Of a stretch of 64,000 nt of DNA, positions 31,197 to 39,917 are shown piece after piece (within the stretch, counting starts at the first letter, position 1; every line of letters starts with the position of its first letter). This DNA comes from Streptomyces cinnamoneus (GTDB taxonomy: Bacteria > Actinomycetota > Actinomycetes > Streptomycetales > Streptomycetaceae), in the NCBI RefSeq assembly GCF_002939475.1, contig NZ_PKFQ01000001.1, positions 5,701,001 to 5,765,000 on the forward strand, written 5' to 3'. Both the position numbers and the translations under genes were made by a program. Below the pieces are notes generated by a model that worked only from the letters and a program-made list of their open reading frames with translations, was not told the DNA's origin and did not search any database.

Positions 31197-31940
31197 ATGG
31201 CCGTCGATCCGTTGATCGAACTACGTGATGTCAATAAGTACTACGGAAAACTCCACGTGCTGCGGGACATCAACCTCACCGTCGGGCGCGGGGAGGTGGT
31301 CGTCGTCATCGGCCCCTCGGGCTCCGGCAAGTCCACGCTGTGCCGGACCATCAACCGCCTCGAACCCGTCGAGTCCGGCACCATCACCCTCGACGGGCGG
31401 CCGCTGCCCGACGAGGGCCGGGCGCTCGCCCGGCTCCGCGCCGAGGTCGGCATGGTCTTCCAGTCCTTCAACCTCTTCGCGCACAAGACGGTGCTCGCCA
31501 ACGTCTCCCTCGCCCAGATCAAGGTCCGCAGGCGCAGCAGGGAGGAGGCCGACCGCCGCTCGCGCGAACTGCTCGAACGGGTCGGTCTGCTCGCCCACGC
31601 CGAGAAGTACCCCGCCCAGCTCTCGGGCGGTCAGCAGCAGCGCGTCGCCATCGCCCGCGCGCTGGCCATGGACCCCAAGGCGCTGCTCTTCGACGAGCCG
31701 ACCTCGGCCCTCGACCCGGAGATGATCACCGAGGTGCTGGAGGTCATGCAGCAGCTCGCCCGGGAGGGCAGCACGATGGTCGTCGTCACCCACGAGATGG
31801 GCTTCGCCCGCTCCGCCGCCAACCGGGTCGTCTTCATGGCGGACGGACGCATCGTCGAGGACCGCACCCCGGAGGAGTTCTTCACCGCCCCCCGGAGCGA
31901 GCGGGCCAAGGACTTCCTCTCCAAGATCCTCAAGCACTGA
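31197..31940 (+). CDS. polar amino-acid ABC transporter ATP-binding protein (GluA-like)
   Basis: ATPase of 247 aa: Walker A GPSGSGKST, Q-loop MVFQSFNLFAHKTV, signature LSGGQQQRVAIARAL, Walker B ALLFDEPTSALDPEM and H-loop VTHEMGF. The wording is that of GlnQ/GluA subunits of glutamate/glutamine uptake systems. First gene of a four-gene operon with a binding protein and two permeases. Start at MAVDPL; a GTG five codons upstream (MGRAAM) is possible. The upstream region borders the IS701-family insertion, so the original promoter context may be altered. Confidence 0.92.
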   Translation: MAVDPLIELRDVNKYYGKLHVLRDINLTVGRGEVVVVIGPSGSGKSTLCRTINRLEPVESGTITLDGRPLPDEGRALARLRAEVGMVFQSFNLFAHKTVLANVSLAQIKVRRRSREEADRRSRELLERVGLLAHAEKYPAQLSGGQQQRVAIARALAMDPKALLFDEPTSALDPEMITEVLEVMQQLAREGSTMVVVTHEMGFARSAANRVVFMADGRIVEDRTPEEFFTAPRSERAKDFLSKILKH

Positions 31941-31954
31941 GGGTGACCGCGCAC

Positions 31955-32881
31955 ATGAGTCTCCCGCACCGCCGCGGCCCCCGCGCGGCCGCCGCCCTCG
32001 CGCTCGCCGGCCTCGCCCTGCTCGCCGCAGCCTGCGGCAAGGAGGGCAGCCCGCCGGTCAAGGGCCCCAAGCCCGAACAGCTCCCCGTCTACCAGGTCGC
32101 CACCGGCTTCCAGCTGCCCGACTCTCCCACCTGGCGCGGCGCCAGGCGCCGGGGACACCTCGTCGTCGGCGCCAAGGAGGACCAGCCGTACCTGGGCGAG
32201 AAGGACCCGGCGACCGGCCGCTACTCGGGCTTCGACATCGAGATCGCCAAGATGCTGTCCGCCTCCCTGGGCTTCGACCCCAAGACGCTCTCCTTCCGCA
32301 CCATCGCCTCCGCCAACCGCGAAACCGCCCTGCAGAACGGCCAGATCGACTACTACGTCGGCACCTACACCATCAACGACCTGCGCAAGAAACAGGTCGG
32401 CTTCGCCGGGCCGTACTTCATGGCCGGCCAGTCGCTGCTCGTCCGCAAGGACCAGAAGGGCGTCGAGGGGCCCCAGGACCTCGCCGGCCAGCGCGTCTGC
32501 TCGGCGTCGGGTTCCACACCGCTCCAGCGGATCCAGCGGGACTATCCCAAGATCCACGCGGTCGCCTACGACACCTACTCGATCTGCGTGGACAACCTCC
32601 TCAGCCTCCAGGTGTCCGCCGTCACCACCGACAACACCATCCTCATGGGCTTCGCCGCCAAGGCTCCCGACGAGCTCAAGGTCGTCGGACAGCCCTTCTC
32701 CAAGGAGCCCTACGGCATCGGCGTGCCGCGCGGGGACACCGCCCTGCGCTTCGCCCTCGACGACGCCCTCGCCGCACACGAGAAGAACGGCGACTGGAAG
32801 AAGGCCTACGACGCGACCCTCGGCCTCTCGGGGGTGCCCGCACCGCAGCCTCCCGCGATCGACCGCTACCCGGCGAGCTGA
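31955..32881 (+). CDS. extracellular amino-acid-binding lipoprotein (GluB-like)
   Basis: Solute-binding protein of 308 aa. Signal LALAGLALLAAAC with the lipobox LAAAC (Cys about residue 27), then a family 3 binding domain: HLVVGAKEDQPYLG, YSGFDIEIAKMLSA, GQIDYYVGTYTIND and VGFAGPYFMAGQSLLV, and a C-terminal lobe with DNTILMGFAAKAP. GAGGG is ten bases before the ATG; a GTG at 31943 is an alternative. It delivers glutamate or a similar polar amino acid to the permeases downstream (inference from sequence type). Confidence 0.9.
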   Translation: MSLPHRRGPRAAAALALAGLALLAAACGKEGSPPVKGPKPEQLPVYQVATGFQLPDSPTWRGARRRGHLVVGAKEDQPYLGEKDPATGRYSGFDIEIAKMLSASLGFDPKTLSFRTIASANRETALQNGQIDYYVGTYTINDLRKKQVGFAGPYFMAGQSLLVRKDQKGVEGPQDLAGQRVCSASGSTPLQRIQRDYPKIHAVAYDTYSICVDNLLSLQVSAVTTDNTILMGFAAKAPDELKVVGQPFSKEPYGIGVPRGDTALRFALDDALAAHEKNGDWKKAYDATLGLSGVPAPQPPAIDRYPAS

Positions 32882-32959
32882 GGACACCGTGCCGCGATCC
32901 CCCGAAGGAAGCACCCCGGCCGTCCGGCCCGCTCGCCACGACACCGGGAGGTGCCCGCG

Positions 32960-33604
32960 ATGAACGTACTCACCGACAATCTCGCCCTCTACGGCGAGGG
33001 CCTGCTCGGCACCATCGAGCTGACCGTCTACGGCTCCCTGCTCGCCCTCGCCCTCGGCATCGTCATGGCCTCCTTCCGGGTCGCCCCCGTCGGCTCGCTG
33101 CGCGTCTTCGGCACCGTGTGGGTGACGGTGCTGCGCAACACCCCCCTGACGCTGCTGTTCTTCGCCGTCATGCTGGGCCTGCCGCGCTTCGGGCTCGTGC
33201 TGCCCTTCCAGCTCTTCGCGGTCCTCGCCCTCGGGTGTTACACCTCCGCCTTCATCTGCGAGGCCGTGCGCTCGGGCATCAACACCGTGCCCACCGGGCA
33301 GGGCGAGGCGGCCCGCAGCCTCGGCATGACCTTCGTGCAGACGCTCGGCGACGTCGTCCTGCCCCAGGCGTTCCGCTCGGTCATCCCACCGATCGGCTCC
33401 ACGCTCATCGCGCTCGCCAAGAACTCGGCGATCGCCGGGGCGTTCAGCGTCACCGAGCTCCTCGGCACGTACAAGACGCTCAACGAGCTGGGCTACAGCA
33501 TCATCTGGACGTTCGTCTGGATCGCCGTCGGCTATCTGATCGTGACCCTGACCATCAGCGCGATCTTCAACGTGCTGGAGAACCGCTTCGGAGTCGCCCG
33601 ATGA
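32960..33604 (+). CDS. amino-acid ABC transporter permease (GluC-like)
   Basis: Integral membrane permease of 214 aa with the HisM/GlnP fold: about five helices, TVLRNTPLTLLFF near the start of the conserved region and the EAA loop RSGINTVPTGQGEAARSLGM. GGAGG eight bases before the ATG settles the start at MNVLTDN. Its stop overlaps the start of the next permease as ATGA, so the two permeases are made together. Confidence 0.92.
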   Translation: MNVLTDNLALYGEGLLGTIELTVYGSLLALALGIVMASFRVAPVGSLRVFGTVWVTVLRNTPLTLLFFAVMLGLPRFGLVLPFQLFAVLALGCYTSAFICEAVRSGINTVPTGQGEAARSLGMTFVQTLGDVVLPQAFRSVIPPIGSTLIALAKNSAIAGAFSVTELLGTYKTLNELGYSIIWTFVWIAVGYLIVTLTISAIFNVLENRFGVAR

Positions 33605-34464
33605 CCGGCACCGCCCTCTACGACGTCCCCGGGCCCCAGGCCAGGCGGCGCCACCGCCTCTACGGCGTCCTCGCCACCGTCGTCATCCTCGGGATCCTCG
33701 CCTGGGTCCTCTACCTCCTCTTCGACACCGAGCAGTTCACCGCCACCAAGTGGACCCCCTTCGCGTACAAGGGCATCCAGGAGATGCTGCTGCGCGGCCT
33801 CGGCAACACTCTGAAGGCCTTCGCCTACGCGGCCGTGCTCTCCCTCGTCCTCGGCGGCGTGCTCGCCTGCGGGCGGCTGTCGGAGCACGGGCCCGTGCGC
33901 TGGGCCGCCACGCTCGTGGTGGAGTTCTTCCGCGCCATGCCGGTGCTGGTCATGATCTTCTTCGTCTTCGTCGCCCTCAAGGTCCAGCCGTTGCCCGCCC
34001 TGGTCACCGGGCTGACCCTCTACAACGGCTCGGTCCTCGCGGAGGTCTTCCGCACGGGCGTCAACTCCGTCGAGCGCGGGCAGCGCGAGGCGGCGTACTC
34101 GCTCGGCATGAACAAGACGCAGGTGATGAGCCACGTCCTGGTGCCCCAGGCGCTGCGGGCGATGCTGCCGACGATCATCAGCCAGCTCGTGGTCGCCCTG
34201 AAGGACACCTCCCTCGGATTCCTCATCACCTACGAGGAGTTCCTGCACGCGGGGAAGCTGATCGCCAGCAACCTCGACTACGACCTGCCGTTCATCCCCG
34301 TCGTCATGGTCATCTCCCCGGTCTACATCGGGATGTGCATGCTGCTGTCGTGGTTCGCCACCTGGGTCGCCAAGCAGCAGCGGCGCAGCCTGAAGACGGA
34401 GGCCGTGCAGGTCGCCCCCGCCGAGCCGGGCACCCTCATGCCGGGTACCACCGCCCACGGCTGA
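33601..34464 (+). CDS. amino-acid ABC transporter permease (GluD-like)
   Basis: Second permease, 287 aa. Longer cytosolic N-terminus, a first helix at about 22-45, then the conserved helices with VEFFRAMPVLVMIFF and the EAA loop RTGVNSVERGQREAAYSLGM. The tail after the last helix is polar. With its partner it forms the membrane channel of the glutamate-type importer. It converges with the CocE-type hydrolase gene. Confidence 0.92.
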   Translation: MTGTALYDVPGPQARRRHRLYGVLATVVILGILAWVLYLLFDTEQFTATKWTPFAYKGIQEMLLRGLGNTLKAFAYAAVLSLVLGGVLACGRLSEHGPVRWAATLVVEFFRAMPVLVMIFFVFVALKVQPLPALVTGLTLYNGSVLAEVFRTGVNSVERGQREAAYSLGMNKTQVMSHVLVPQALRAMLPTIISQLVVALKDTSLGFLITYEEFLHAGKLIASNLDYDLPFIPVVMVISPVYIGMCMLLSWFATWVAKQQRRSLKTEAVQVAPAEPGTLMPGTTAHG

Positions 34465-34471
34465 CCACCCC

Positions 34472-36064
34472 TCACTCGCGCACCGGCACCGACAGCACCG
34501 ACGGGTCGGCGGCGGGGGAGGAGAAGGTCAGCCGGGCACCCACCGGGTTGTGCTGGACGTACAGCGGGTCCACGCTGTCCACGACCAGCGCCAGCCGGTG
34601 GCCGGCGGGCACGTCGTAGGCCGTGGAGAAGAGGTCGAGGTCGACGCCGAAGGACTGCCCCGGCGTCCGGCCGTGGAAGGTGTACGGCGCGTGGCTGACC
34701 AGCCGCCCCACGCCCAGCGGGCCGACGTCGTAGAGGTAGGCGACCGCGGTGCCGCTCTCCTTGTCGCTGGTGAGCGTGGTGTGCAGCCGCACCGTGCCGC
34801 GCACGCGTTGCGGGCGGTCGTAGGGCCCCGACTGCCACACGGCGGCGTACGCGCGCGGCAGCAGCGGCACGGACACCAGCGGGGGCAGCTTGAGGAACTG
34901 GTCCAGGGTGTTGGAGAGCAGGACGACGCCGCCGTCGGCGCCCGAGTCGACGCCGGTGCGCACGGTCCGGGAGCCGGTCAGGGGCACGGTGCGGCGGGTG
35001 CGTTCGACCGAGGCCCAGTCGGGGTACGCCTCGTAGCCGCCGTCGGAGCGGGACTTCAGCTGGACGGGTGCCTCCCGGTCGATGCCGTTGTCGGCGCCCC
35101 GCAGGTGGTGGTCGAACCAGCGCCGGGCGTTCGTCCAGGTGTCGTTGGGCAGGCCGAGCAGTCCGGTGCCCTCCGCGGTGGCGTGGTCGCCGGGCCGGAG
35201 CTCCAGCCGCTTGGGGCCGGTGAGGTTCTCGTAGAACTTCACGTACTGGTTGGGCGGGAAGACCGAGTCGCCCCAGGCGTTGCCCAGCATGACGGCCGCG
35301 CCGCCGGCGTTGATGTCCGACAGGTGGGTGGCGGGCGAGCGTCCCGCTCCCCAGGCCATCAGCTCCGGCTCCTTGGCCACCACGTCCGGGCCGAGGAACT
35401 CGTCGAGCATCCGCCGCATCTGCGGGCTGGGCCGCCCGGTGACCGCGCCCAGCCCGCCGAGCAGTCCGGTGGCCTGGACGTGCTGGGTGCGGCCGCTGTA
35501 GATCGACTCGATGAGGTCGGCCCAGCCGCTCAGCGCCACGACCGCCCGGACGCGTCTGTCGGCCCCGGCGGCCAGCAGGCTGATGCCGGCCCCGTAGGAC
35601 ACCCCGGCCATGCCGATCCGGCCGGGGTCGGCGGGGGTGTGCGCGAGGGCCCAGTCGATGACCTTCGAGGCGTCGGCGACGTCCGGCGGCCCGGCGGTCT
35701 CGATCTCGCCGCCCGAGAGCCAGAAGCCGCGCGCGGTGTAACTGACCACGACGTAGCCGGCGTCGGCCAGCTTCCTCGCCTGGGCGACGTACTCGATCTG
35801 CGGCATGGCCCAGCTGGTGGGCAGCACGATCAGGGGGTAGCGGCGGGAGCCGTCGGCGTGGGCGGGGGAGAGGACGTTGCCCTTGAGGGTGATGCCGCCG
35901 GAGCCGGGGATGTCCGTGAACACCATGTCCGCCGCCGCCGTGCCGGCCGCCACGGCGCGCGGTGCGGCCTGTGCGGAGGGCGTGCCGAGGGCGCCTCCGG
36001 CGAGCAGGGCGACGCAGACGGCGCCGGCGGCCGTGGAGCGCAGGGCCTGACGGGTCAGTCGCAC
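34472..36064 (-). CDS. secreted CocE/NonD-family (X-Pro dipeptidyl-peptidase type) hydrolase
   Basis: Protein of 530 aa with a signal peptide (about residues 1-34, ending PSAQA), an alpha/beta-hydrolase domain containing MAGVSYGAGISLL (nucleophile Ser), a lid region, the acid in ALSGWADLIES or nearby, GDHATAEG (catalytic His), and a C-terminal jelly-roll domain (from about 370; VRLHTTLTSDKESGT, VDLDLFSTAYDVPAGHRLAL) typical of the S15/CocE superfamily. Likely an extracellular esterase or peptidase. It stands alone and converges with the transporter operon. Confidence 0.88.
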   Translation of the reverse strand: MRLTRQALRSTAAGAVCVALLAGGALGTPSAQAAPRAVAAGTAAADMVFTDIPGSGGITLKGNVLSPAHADGSRRYPLIVLPTSWAMPQIEYVAQARKLADAGYVVVSYTARGFWLSGGEIETAGPPDVADASKVIDWALAHTPADPGRIGMAGVSYGAGISLLAAGADRRVRAVVALSGWADLIESIYSGRTQHVQATGLLGGLGAVTGRPSPQMRRMLDEFLGPDVVAKEPELMAWGAGRSPATHLSDINAGGAAVMLGNAWGDSVFPPNQYVKFYENLTGPKRLELRPGDHATAEGTGLLGLPNDTWTNARRWFDHHLRGADNGIDREAPVQLKSRSDGGYEAYPDWASVERTRRTVPLTGSRTVRTGVDSGADGGVVLLSNTLDQFLKLPPLVSVPLLPRAYAAVWQSGPYDRPQRVRGTVRLHTTLTSDKESGTAVAYLYDVGPLGVGRLVSHAPYTFHGRTPGQSFGVDLDLFSTAYDVPAGHRLALVVDSVDPLYVQHNPVGARLTFSSPAADPSVLSVPVRE

Positions 36065-36228
36065 GGGTCACTCCTGACGTCGGTGCCGCCGCCCCGGGGG
36101 GAGGGGCGGCGGCACTGCCGATGCAAAGTGACTCGAAAGTAACCTCGTGGGCTTACCGCGGGTAATAGCCGGGCGAGTTACGCGTGGGTAACGATTGATC
36201 CGCAGGTCGGCCGGTCTCTGACGGGAGC

Positions 36229-37419
36229 TCAGGCCTCGGCGCCCAGCCACAGGTCGGGCCCGAAGACCTCGTAGTGGATGTCGGCCGGAGCCACGCCGGC
36301 CGCCAGCAGCTGGGCCCGGGCCGCGCGCAGGAAGGGCAGCGGTCCGCAGAGGTAGGCGGTGGTCCCGGCGGGGACGTCGATGAGGGAGAGGTCGGCGAAG
36401 CCGGTCCGGTCGGCGGGCCATGCGCCCTCGGGTCGCTCGTACCAGACGTGCGCGACCGCGTCGGGCAGCTTGGCGACGAACTGCCCGGTCTCCGCGCGGA
36501 AGGCGTGGGTGGACTCGCTGCGGTCGGCGTGCGCGACGACGACGCGACGCGTCGAACCGGTGGCGGCCAGGTGGGCGAGCATGCCGGTCATGGGCGTGCA
36601 GCCGATGCCGGCGGAGGCGAGCAGCAGGGGGCCGTCGCCGTCGTCCAGGACCACGTCGCCGAAGGGGTGGCTGACCTGGAGGGTGTCGCCCGCGGCGACC
36701 TGCTCGTGCAGGTGCCCCGAGACCTCGCCGGCCGGGTCGCCGTCCACCCGCTTGATGGAGAACTGGAGGGCGTCCTCGGGCAGGCCCGACAGGCTGTACT
36801 GGCGGATCTGCCGGGCCCCGTCGGGCAGGGCGACCTGGACGGAGACGTACTGGCCCGGGCGGGCGGCGGGGACCGGGCGGCCGTCGGCCGGCCGGACCAC
36901 GAAGGTCGTCACGTCCGCGGTCTCGCGGTGCCGGGCGGTCACGACGTAGGGCCGCCAGGTGGCGCCGCGCAGCACGCCCGCCCGCTCGTACAGCCGCGCC
37001 TCCAGGGCGATGAGCGCGTTGGCCATCAGCCAGTACACCTCGTCCCAGGCCGCCGCCACCTCGGGCGTGACCGCGTCGCCGAGCACCTCGGCGATGGCGG
37101 CGAAGAGGTGCCGGTGGACGACGGTGTACTGCTCGCGGCTGACACCGAGCGAGGCGTGCTTGTGGGCGATGCGCGAGAGCATCGCGTCGGGGCGGACGTC
37201 CGGGTGCTCGACGAGCGCGGTCGCGAACGCGGCGATGGCGCCGGCGAGGGCCTGCTGCTGACTGCCGTCGGCCTGGTTGCCGCGGTTGAAGAGGTCGCTC
37301 AGCAGTCGCGGGTGGGCGGCGAAGAGCTTGTCGTAGAACAGCGGGGTGATCTCGCCGATCGCGCCGCCGACCGCGGGCAGGGTGGCGCGGACCAGCGCGG
37401 TCGACTTGGGGGACAGCAT
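36229..37419 (-). CDS. hmp: flavohaemoglobin (nitric oxide dioxygenase)
   Basis: Protein of 396 aa oxidising NO to nitrate. The globin domain (1-140) has the proximal histidine in IAHKHASLG (His88). The FAD domain shows PGQYVSV and RQYSLSGLP. The NAD domain shows LLASAGIGCTPM and YLCGPLPFL, ending in DIHYEVFGPD. AAGGAG seven bases before the ATG fixes the start; a longer open frame above is not used. It lies downstream of an NsrR-type repressor gene and has a matching putative NsrR site 37 bases before its start. Confidence 0.95.
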   Translation of the reverse strand: MLSPKSTALVRATLPAVGGAIGEITPLFYDKLFAAHPRLLSDLFNRGNQADGSQQQALAGAIAAFATALVEHPDVRPDAMLSRIAHKHASLGVSREQYTVVHRHLFAAIAEVLGDAVTPEVAAAWDEVYWLMANALIALEARLYERAGVLRGATWRPYVVTARHRETADVTTFVVRPADGRPVPAARPGQYVSVQVALPDGARQIRQYSLSGLPEDALQFSIKRVDGDPAGEVSGHLHEQVAAGDTLQVSHPFGDVVLDDGDGPLLLASAGIGCTPMTGMLAHLAATGSTRRVVVAHADRSESTHAFRAETGQFVAKLPDAVAHVWYERPEGAWPADRTGFADLSLIDVPAGTTAYLCGPLPFLRAARAQLLAAGVAPADIHYEVFGPDLWLGAEA

Positions 37420-37455
37420 CAGCGGGCTCCTTGCGGTTGCTCTGCGGCTCGATGA

Positions 37456-37478
37456 AACTTGCATGTCAGATTCGTATT
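37456..37478. promoter_or_regulatory. putative NsrR site upstream of hmp
   Basis: A 23-base AT-rich segment: AACTTGCATGT, a central C, and AGATTCGTATT (an imperfect 11-1-11 inverted repeat). It shares 16 of 23 bases with the segment upstream of nsrR, with both right halves reading AGA-T/G-TCGTATT. It sits just before the hmp leader, where a repressor would block transcription. Binding is inferred from the Fe-S repressor gene alongside. Confidence 0.55.
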
Positions 37479-37514
37479 TTTGCCCGTGCGGAAGCGCCCC
37501 CGGGGCGGGGGCGG

Positions 37515-37976
37515 TCAGCTTCCCGGCGGCGCGCTCAGGCTCAGCAGGACCGGGCCCGTGGGCGCGCGGGTCAAGTCCTCGACGGTGTAGGGGTCGAGGG
37601 CGGCGAAGAACGCCTCCTGGGCCTCGCGCAGCGCGCCGCGCAGCCGGCAGGCGGACCGCAGCGGGCACGGCGGGTCGTCCTCGCAGCCGACGACGTCCCC
37701 GGCGCCCTCCAGCTCGCGCACCAGCCGGCCGATCGAGCCCGTGCGGCCGGCGGTCGTGAGCGAGAGGCCGCCGCCGCGGCCCCGGCGGGCCTCGACGACG
37801 CCCAGGTGCTGCAAGCGGCTGACCACCTTCGCGGCGTGGGTGTACGGCACCCCGACGGCTCCCGCCACCTCGCGGGTGGTCGGTGCGGCGGTGTCGGCAC
37901 CGTTTCCGGCGTCCTCCGTCACCGCCAGGCGCATGGCGATGCGCAGGGCGATGTCGGTGCTTTTGGTCAGTCGCAC
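37515..37976 (-). CDS. nsrR: NsrR, Rrf2-family nitric-oxide-sensing repressor
   Basis: Protein of 153 aa with an Rrf2 winged helix (MRLTKSTDIALRIAMRLA, VPYTHAAKVVSRLQHLGVV, RGRGGGLSL) and an Fe-S ligand loop GCEDDPPCPLRSAC, Cys98, Cys104 and Cys110 as CX5CX5C. That spacing is the NsrR pattern; loss of the cluster on NO exposure releases the DNA. It lies 95 bases upstream of hmp on the same strand, and its own promoter carries a second copy of the putative site. Confidence 0.92.
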   Translation of the reverse strand: MRLTKSTDIALRIAMRLAVTEDAGNGADTAAPTTREVAGAVGVPYTHAAKVVSRLQHLGVVEARRGRGGGLSLTTAGRTGSIGRLVRELEGAGDVVGCEDDPPCPLRSACRLRGALREAQEAFFAALDPYTVEDLTRAPTGPVLLSLSAPPGS

Positions 37977-37991
37977 GGAGACATCCTAGCT

Positions 37992-38014
37992 AATTGGATT
38001 TCCAGAGTCGTATT
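37992..38014. promoter_or_regulatory. putative NsrR site upstream of nsrR
   Basis: A 23-base segment, AATTGGATTTC then C then AGAGTCGTATT, 16 bases upstream of the nsrR start. It aligns without gaps to the segment before hmp (16 of 23 identical), including AGA-x-TCGTATT. This suggests autoregulation by NsrR. Confidence 0.5.
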
Positions 38015-38093
38015 AAGGGGGGTGCGGGGGCCGGGCGCGAAGGTCCTCGGAAGATCCTCCTCCGGGCCGCCCCGGGGCCGGCTCCGGCTGGCT

Positions 38094-39293
38094 TCAGGCC
38101 GTGGCCCCCGGGGTCGCCCACGGCCGGGCGTCGGCGAAGGCGCGCACCGGCCGTGAGCGCAGCGCCCGGTGCAGTCGCAGCAGGTGACGGATCTCGCGGT
38201 GCACGGTCGACTCGCCGGCCCGCACCTCCGGCAGGAGGTCCTTGTCGAGCTCCAGGTGGAGCTTGGGGGCACCCCTCACCGCGTCCCGGCGCGTGGCCTC
38301 TATCCAGCAGGCCGTCGCGACGAGACGCCCGCCGTCGCCGCCCGTGGCGGCGGCCGCGTGCCGGGCCGCCTCCCGCAGCAGCTCCGGCGACGCCCAGCCG
38401 TCGTGCAGGAAGGTGATGCTGTCGCGGATGTCCACGACCCGCTGGTGGAGCTGCTCCCAGGAGTCGCCGAAGGCCAGCAGGTCGGGCACGCGCGACCGCG
38501 GCGCCACCACCAGCAGGTCGGGCGTCGCCTGGCGGAGCAGGATCCACATGCCGTGGAGGCGCTGCCTGCGGTACCAGTACACGGCGGCCCGCCGCAGCGG
38601 CTCCAGCGCGGCCAGCGAGCAGCCGAGGGCGACGAGGACGAAGCGCGTGAAGGAGCACCAGAAGCCGGCGAGTGCCAGCTCCTGCGGCGCCTCGGTGAAC
38701 CACCGGATCGCCCGGATCACCAGGTAGGGCACCTCGGCGGTGGTGCCCACGGCCAGGGCCAGCATGCTCAGGCGCAGCACGGGGCTGCGCATGGTGACGC
38801 CGTGCCGCCAGAAGAGCGCCCCCGCGCCCACCGCGGTGATCAGTCCGTAGCCGATCCAGGCCACCGCGTAGGGCACCCACCAGCCGTGGGCCCGCGCGCC
38901 GAACCGGTCGGCCGCCGGGGCCAGGGCGAAGAAGACGACGGCGAGCGCGGCCATCGTGCCCGCGCAGACCGCCGGCGCCCGGCGCAGCCAGGCCGGGGTC
39001 GGGTGGCCCGCCGAGTGCAGGGCCACCGCGAACCACCAGACGGCGGCGAAGTCGGTGAGCGCCACGAGAGCCACGGCGAGTTCGCTGGCCTTCGCGATCC
39101 CGGTGGTGTCGTCGATCCAGTGCGCCACCCCCGCCTGGATCACCAGTGACCCGGTCGCCAGCGCCAGCAGGACCAGCCAGACCGGACGCTGGGAGGGGCG
39201 CCGCAGCGCGGGGAGACGCAGGACGAGCACGGCCCACACGACGTAGAGAATGACCCAGCGCAGGGATTCGACCCAGTCGGGCACGTTATGCAA
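38094..39293 (-). CDS. MAB_1171c-family multi-pass membrane protein
   Basis: Protein of 399 aa. The first 240 residues form about seven membrane helices; the last 160 are a cytosolic, helical, Arg-rich domain (RRAAVYWYRRQRLHGMWILL, DSITFLHDGWASPELLREAA) of the DUF6545 type. The arrangement matches the family called MAB_1171c putative transporter, function unknown, often found after ImmA/IrrE-like genes in Streptomyces (recollection). The ATG overlaps the upstream ImmA-like gene by eight bases, so they are coupled. It has no recognisable transporter motif. Confidence 0.75.
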   Translation of the reverse strand: MHNVPDWVESLRWVILYVVWAVLVLRLPALRRPSQRPVWLVLLALATGSLVIQAGVAHWIDDTTGIAKASELAVALVALTDFAAVWWFAVALHSAGHPTPAWLRRAPAVCAGTMAALAVVFFALAPAADRFGARAHGWWVPYAVAWIGYGLITAVGAGALFWRHGVTMRSPVLRLSMLALAVGTTAEVPYLVIRAIRWFTEAPQELALAGFWCSFTRFVLVALGCSLAALEPLRRAAVYWYRRQRLHGMWILLRQATPDLLVVAPRSRVPDLLAFGDSWEQLHQRVVDIRDSITFLHDGWASPELLREAARHAAAATGGDGGRLVATACWIEATRRDAVRGAPKLHLELDKDLLPEVRAGESTVHREIRHLLRLHRALRSRPVRAFADARPWATPGATA

Positions 39294-39768
39294 AGCCGGC
39301 TCCGAGCAGTTCCTCCGCCCGGCGTTCCACCGCGCTCACTTTCTTCGGCCGCAGCTGTCCGGCCGTCTTCAGCACCATCGTGGAGAACGTCTCGGCGAGC
39401 TCCTCCTCGGCGTTGCTGCACGGTTTGCCGCTCACCGGCTCCTGGGCGCCGCCCGCCGGATCCGCCTGGATCGCGCCGTGTTCGGGAAGCGCGCCGTGGC
39501 CGGCGAGCATGTGGCAGATCTCGTGCAGGACGATGTGGTCGCGGTAGTACCCGGTCGCCGACGAGCGGTAGACGATGCGGTCCCCGGTCCCGTCGTCGAA
39601 CCACAGCCCGAAGGGCATGGCGGGCAGGTCCATCGGATGCAGCGTCAGCGGCCGGCCCCGCATCTCCGCCAGCGCCCGGCACAGCGCCTCGACGTCCCAC
39701 GGCCGGGGAAGCTCGGGGAGTCGCGCGACGAGCTTCGCCGCAGCCGCACGTTGATGCCTGTGAGTCAT
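39286..39768 (-). CDS. ImmA/IrrE-type metallopeptidase
   Basis: Protein of 160 aa with the zinc-protease motif HEICHMLAGHG (His82, Glu83, His86). The N-terminal half (RPWDVEALCRALAEMRGRP) is the usual helical entry of this family and the C-terminal part carries AEEELAETFSTMVLK. ImmA/IrrE proteases cleave repressors or similar partners; NCBI often labels these proteins as toxin components. The start is MTHRHQ; an upstream ATG adds 14 residues. It overlaps the membrane-protein gene by eight bases and follows a small-peptide frame 38 bases upstream. No XRE regulator gene, the usual partner, is found next to it. Confidence 0.8.
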   Translation of the reverse strand: MTHRHQRAAAAKLVARLPELPRPWDVEALCRALAEMRGRPLTLHPMDLPAMPFGLWFDDGTGDRIVYRSSATGYYRDHIVLHEICHMLAGHGALPEHGAIQADPAGGAQEPVSGKPCSNAEEELAETFSTMVLKTAGQLRPKKVSAVERRAEELLGAGFA

Positions 39769-39806
39769 GAGCCCACCCCTTTCACGCGACCGCGGGCACC
39801 GCCGGC

Positions 39807-39917
39807 TCATCCTCCCCGGGCCGGGTCGTGCGGCACGCTCTCACTGCCGTCGGGGAGGCCGTGCACCGAGGTGTCGGGCCGGCGTGCGGGAGCGTCGGCC
39901 GACGTGGTCGTGTCCAT
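39807..39917 (-). CDS. candidate 36-residue peptide upstream of ImmA-like protease
   Basis: ATG preceded by GGAGG with nine bases spacing, encoding MDTTTSADAPARRPDTSVHG followed by a Gly/Ser/Pro/Asp-rich tail ending ARGG. No signal peptide or helix. It is on the same strand as, and 38 bases before, the ImmA-like protease gene, with no other gene in the interval. It could be a leader peptide or a peptide substrate of the protease; it could also be a chance frame. It is too short for ordinary gene callers. Confidence 0.4.
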   Translation of the reverse strand: MDTTTSADAPARRPDTSVHGLPDGSESVPHDPARGG

